A DNA stretch of 64,000 nucleotides from Labrys sedimenti (lineage in GTDB: Bacteria; Pseudomonadota; Alphaproteobacteria; Rhizobiales; Labraceae), in assembly GCF_034424805.1 (NCBI RefSeq), contig NZ_JAXOUF010000021.1, forward strand, positions 1 to 64,000. The letters run 5' to 3'. The notes below the pieces were generated by a model. The model made no database searches. It was given only the letters and a program-made list of their open reading frames with translations, and was not told the DNA's origin. The position numbers and the translations under genes were made by a program. The number at the start of each line of letters is the position of its first letter. Positions within the stretch are counted from its first letter, which is position 1. Below are positions 61,155-64,000 of this stretch, in pieces.

Positions 61155-62387
61155 ATGGCGAGGCGCGAGGCGGACAGGACACCCCAACCAAGCCGGAGCG
61201 TTGCGGGGACCAATCTCGAATTCACCCGCTCCCACAACCGGCGCGTCGTGCTCGACACGATCCGCCGGCTGGGGCCGGTCTCGCGGGCCGAGATCGCCCG
61301 TGAGACCGCACTCACCAACCAGACGATCTCCAACATCGTCGAGGAACTGGAGCAGGCCGGCTTCGTCCTGGCCGGCGAGCCCAAGCGCGAAGGGCGGGGC
61401 CAGCCTTCCATCCCCTATGCCATCAATCCCGAGGGTGCCTGGTCGCTCGGCTTCCATGTCGACCACAGTGCCATCATCGCGGCCCTGGTCGACCTCACCG
61501 GCAAGCCGGTCGCCATCCGCGAGATTCCGGCCCAGCGCCCCTCCCCCCACAGCGCGGCGCCCGCCTTGCGGCAGCTCGCCGACGAACTGATCGGGGAAGC
61601 AGGCATCCCCGCCTCGCGCCTGCTCGGCGCCGGGGTCGCCCTGCCGGTGCGTTTCGGAGTCGGTGCCATCACCACCGCCGGTCCGACCACCCTGCCCGGA
61701 TGGGACGATCCCGATGCCAGGCAGCATATCGCCGAAGCGCTCGAACAGCCCGTGCAGATCGAGAACGACGCCATGGCGGCGGCGATCGGTGAACGCCTGC
61801 ATGGCGTCGCCCGCGCGATCGACAGCTTCGTCTTCCTGTTCCTGGACGAGGGGCTCGGCGCCGGCGTCTTCCTCGGCGGCCAGCCCTGGCGCGGCGCCTC
61901 GCTCAATGCCGGCGAGATCGGCCACATGATCGTGGCACCCAACGGCAAGCCCTGCCCCTGCGGCAACCGCGGCTGCCTGGAACGCTATCTTTCCCTGAGC
62001 GCGGCCCAGGAATTCCTGGCCGACAAGGAATTCCTCGCCGATCAGCCCGGTGCCCCTGCTCTCTTCGAACTGGACGGCGCGCTATCCGCCCCCGTCGAGC
62101 GCTGGGTGGCGGACGCCGCCCCGTATCTGGCCGGCGCCGTCAACATCCTGGAATCGACCCTCGATCCTGAAACCATCCTGCTCGGCGGACTTGCCCCGGC
62201 CGGCGTGCTGGCCAGCCTGATCGAAAAGGCCATGCCGTTGCCGATGTCGGTGGGTTCGCGCAGCGGCCGCAGCCTTCCCCGCCTGATGGCCGGCTCGGTG
62301 GGACATCATACCGTCGTGCTCGGCGCCGCCTCGCTGCCGATCTTCGACGAGATCAATCCCCGCTTCGACGTGCTGCTGAAGCATTGA
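61155..62387 (+). CDS. ROK family transcriptional regulator (NagC/XylR-like)
   Basis: About 410 residues: an N-terminal winged helix (RSHNRRVVLDTIRRLGPVSRAEIARETALTNQTISNIVEELEQAGFV) joined to a ROK sugar-binding domain with IENDAMAAAIGERLHG, LNAGEIGHMIVAPNG and the zinc site CPCGNRGCLE. Residues near 285-297 contain a tandem EFLADK/EFLADQ duplication. The ATG at 61155 is preferred; in-frame ATGs at 61134 and 61137 exist. It is divergent from the SIS/PfkB transporter operon and probably represses it until the sugar is present (inference). Confidence 0.9.
   Translation: MARREADRTPQPSRSVAGTNLEFTRSHNRRVVLDTIRRLGPVSRAEIARETALTNQTISNIVEELEQAGFVLAGEPKREGRGQPSIPYAINPEGAWSLGFHVDHSAIIAALVDLTGKPVAIREIPAQRPSPHSAAPALRQLADELIGEAGIPASRLLGAGVALPVRFGVGAITTAGPTTLPGWDDPDARQHIAEALEQPVQIENDAMAAAIGERLHGVARAIDSFVFLFLDEGLGAGVFLGGQPWRGASLNAGEIGHMIVAPNGKPCPCGNRGCLERYLSLSAAQEFLADKEFLADQPGAPALFELDGALSAPVERWVADAAPYLAGAVNILESTLDPETILLGGLAPAGVLASLIEKAMPLPMSVGSRSGRSLPRLMAGSVGHHTVVLGAASLPIFDEINPRFDVLLKH
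62010..62045 (+). repeat. 18-bp in-frame tandem duplication in ROK regulator
   Basis: GAATTCCTGGCCGACAAG followed directly by GAATTCCTCGCCGATCAG, encoding EFLADK-EFLADQ just after the zinc site. Confidence 0.85.
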
Positions 62388-62460
62388 TCGTGGGGATCGC
62401 GAAAGCACCCGAGTTTTCCGAGGGGCTACTCCACCGATCAAACTCCCCTCTGATCTCCAC

Positions 62461-63585
62461 TCAGCCCTCGATCCGGCCCGGCGTGACCCGATAGATGGCA
62501 GCCCGGTCGGCGATCGCCTCGAAGGCGGAGGGATCGGCCCCGGTCAGCCAGACCTGCGCACCGAAGCTTTCGAGCCTGTCATAGAGGGCTGCCCGCCGCA
62601 TTGGATCGAGATGAGCGGCGACTTCGTCGAGCAGGACGATCGGCGTCATGCCGGCGAGACGGGCGACCAGCCGCGCATGTGCCAACACCAGCCCGAGCAG
62701 CAGGGCCTTCTGCTCGCCGGTGGAGGCGCGCTCGGCAGCGATGCCCTTGGGGCCGTGCACGACGAGGAGATCGGTCAGATGCGGCCCATCGAGCGTGCGG
62801 CCGGCGGCTCGATCCCGTGGGCGCCCCTCACGCAGGGTCTGGCGATAGCGCTCCTCCACGGCCAGCGCCGGCTCGTCCAGCACGGCATTCTCGATGACGC
62901 CGTCGAGGGCGATGCGGGCATGGGGGAAGGGCGAGGCGGGATCGATCTCCTCCTCGATCAGGCCGGCGAGACGGCGTACCGTATCGGCGCGCGAGGCCGC
63001 CACCGCAATGGCGAGGTCGGCCACCTCATGCTCGGCGGCATCCAGCCAGCGCTGATCGGCCCTGGGATCCTCGAGCAGGCGGTTGCGCGAGCGCAGCGCA
63101 CGTTCGAGCGCATTGACGCGAGTGCCATGGCCGGCATCGACAGCCAGCACCAGCCGGTCGAGGAAACGCCGCCGTTCCCCGGCGGAGCCGGAGAACAGCC
63201 CGTCCATCGAAGGCGTCAGCCAGACGAGGCGCAGATGATCGGCAAAGCTTGCGGCCGAGGATACCGGCTGGCGGTCGACACGGTATTTGCGCGGACCGTT
63301 TTCAGGGCCTTCCAGCCCGGTGCCGAGCTGCGCCGGGCCGAGCGCGCCCTCGACCTCGGCCGCGACGGCAAAGCTGCCGGGCCCGTCCTCGCTGGCCATG
63401 CCCTCCAGATCCGCCCTACGCAGGCCCTTGCCCTGGGTGAACAGCGAGATGGCCTCGAGTACATTGGTCTTGCCGGCGCCGTTCTGCCCCGTAAGCACCA
63501 CCATGCCGGCGTCGACGGCAAGATCGAGCCGCGGATAGGACCGGAACGAGGTGAGGATCAGGCGGGTGATGCGGGGAGAGATCAT
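62461..63585 (-). CDS. recF: DNA replication and repair protein RecF
   Basis: An SMC-like ATPase of 374 residues that loads RecA at single-strand gaps. Walker A GQNGAGKT (33-40), RecF features LTSFRSYPRLDLAVDAG and NVLEAISLFTQGKGLRRADLEGM, the signature STGEQKALLLGLVLAHA and Walker B PIVLLDEVAAHLDP are present. The ATG at 63585 begins the conserved sequence. It lies directly downstream of dnaN on the same strand, the classic dnaA-dnaN-recF order, so the origin region is close beyond the right edge. Confidence 0.96.
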   Translation of the reverse strand: MISPRITRLILTSFRSYPRLDLAVDAGMVVLTGQNGAGKTNVLEAISLFTQGKGLRRADLEGMASEDGPGSFAVAAEVEGALGPAQLGTGLEGPENGPRKYRVDRQPVSSAASFADHLRLVWLTPSMDGLFSGSAGERRRFLDRLVLAVDAGHGTRVNALERALRSRNRLLEDPRADQRWLDAAEHEVADLAIAVAASRADTVRRLAGLIEEEIDPASPFPHARIALDGVIENAVLDEPALAVEERYRQTLREGRPRDRAAGRTLDGPHLTDLLVVHGPKGIAAERASTGEQKALLLGLVLAHARLVARLAGMTPIVLLDEVAAHLDPMRRAALYDRLESFGAQVWLTGADPSAFEAIADRAAIYRVTPGRIEG

Positions 63586-63624
63586 GGAAACGGCTTCCAA
63601 CTCACTCAAAAGCGAGTGAGACGC

Positions 63625-63785
63625 GGGAGGCCTTCTCCACGAAGTGGGGAAGGTGGCCCGACGAAGTCGGGTCGGATGGGGTGCGGCCCGCTAGCTGTAC
63701 CCCATCCGGATAGAACGGAGCGAGCGGGCCGCATCCCATCCGTCATTGCTTCGCAATGCCACCTTCCCCGCTACGCGGAGAAGGC
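63625..63785. repeat. Palindromic intergenic repeat between dnaN and recF
   Basis: CTTCTCCACGAAGTGGGGAAGGTGGC at the left and GCCACCTTCCCCGCTACGCGGAGAAGG at the right pair as long arms. Between them GATGGGGTGCGGCCCGCTAGC and GAGCGGGCCGCATCCCATCC pair as well. It is related in style to family C. Confidence 0.7.
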
Positions 63786-63795
63786 AAATCGCGCC

Positions 63796-64000
63796 TTACA
63801 CCCGCATCGGCATCAGCACATAGAGAGCGGCCGCGCCCTCGCGATCCTGCACCAGGGTCGGCGAGCCCGGATCGGCGAATTTCAACAGCGCGGTATCGCC
63901 GTCGAGCTGCGCCGCGATGTCGAGCAGATAGCGCGAATTGAAGCCGATATCGAGCGGGGTGGCGTCGTAATCGACCTCGATCTCCTCGGTCGCCGTGCCG
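63796..64000 (-). CDS. dnaN: DNA polymerase III beta sliding clamp, C-terminal part (window edge)
   Basis: The last about 67 codons of dnaN, read from the window edge. The text EEIEVDYDATPLDIGFNSRYLLDIAAQL and the terminal ALYVLMPMRV are unmistakable for the C-terminal domain of the clamp, ending in the family's PMRV/PMRL. The stop TAA is at 63796-63798. The rest of the gene lies beyond base 64000. A repeat-filled gap of about 210 bases separates it from recF. Confidence 0.93.
   Translation of the reverse strand, partial: GTATEEIEVDYDATPLDIGFNSRYLLDIAAQLDGDTALLKFADPGSPTLVQDREGAAALYVLMPMRV

Overview
The window is a gene-dense, GC-rich stretch of alphaproteobacterial chromosome, most likely from the Hyphomicrobiales (Rhizobiales). 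This rests on the protein styles (HslU, an infA paralogue beside a DEAD-box helicase, an IalB-like protein, an L,D-transpeptidase, an ETF-beta methyltransferase homologue, an 8-oxoguanine deaminase-type amidohydrolase) and on the wealth of ABC importers. I cannot name the genus. The right edge holds recF and the C-terminal end of dnaN on the minus strand, so dnaA and the replication origin probably lie just beyond base 64000. I found no transposase, integrase, rRNA, tRNA or CRISPR array.

Layout. 0.1-5.1 kb: a small membrane protein and a complete carbohydrate ABC importer (ATPase, binding protein, two permeases; minus strand). 5.4-13.3 kb: housekeeping and solitary genes (hslU, an orphan MetQ-like binding protein, a class II aldolase, infA paralogue plus DEAD-box helicase, a TPR protein, a PiT phosphate transporter). 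13.5-20.5 kb: cutC, a ROK sugar kinase, a LacI-type regulator, and a polar amino-acid-type ABC importer whose operon contains an aspartylglucosaminidase-like Ntn hydrolase. A perfect LacI-type palindrome lies at the operon promoter. I read this as a candidate uptake and breakdown system for a sugar-asparagine conjugate.

20.7-30.7 kb: an orphan RbsB-like binding protein, then the most unusual block. A tight minus-strand operon encodes an intact exported caspase-like protein, a caspase paralogue that has lost both catalytic residues, a possible 63-residue protein, a Pro/Ala-rich dihaem cytochrome c carrying DUF4384, and an OmpA-family protein. A second dihaem cytochrome and a cytochrome c' with a FixK/FNR-like box lie just upstream. 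31-43.8 kb: AraC regulator with a polyol dehydrogenase, AcpH-like and IalB-like proteins, an L,D-transpeptidase, PadR with an FAD monooxygenase and a methyltransferase, two RNA methyltransferases, a DUF4105 protein and an unrecognised HExxH protein. 43.8-47.7 kb: an overlapping operon of a D-Ala-D-Ala dipeptidase, an alpha/beta hydrolase, a membrane-anchored MurF-like ligase and an ETF-beta-type methyltransferase.

47.8-55.7 kb: amidohydrolase, glutaryl-CoA dehydrogenase, CobC, GST with divergent LysR, OsmC and a class III aminotransferase. 55.9-62.4 kb: a second carbohydrate ABC importer in one operon with a SIS-domain protein and a PfkB kinase, divergent from a ROK repressor. The SIS plus PfkB pairing recalls Amadori-product (fructosamine) catabolism.

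At least four families of dispersed palindromic intergenic repeats run through the window: A, about 100 bp around TTCGACGCGTCTTTGCGA; B, GTCATGCCCGGGCTT-type; C, CTTCTCCCGCAAGGGGAGAAG-type; D, 85-105 bp with long terminal inverted repeats. In both sugar ABC operons a repeat lies directly after the binding-protein gene.
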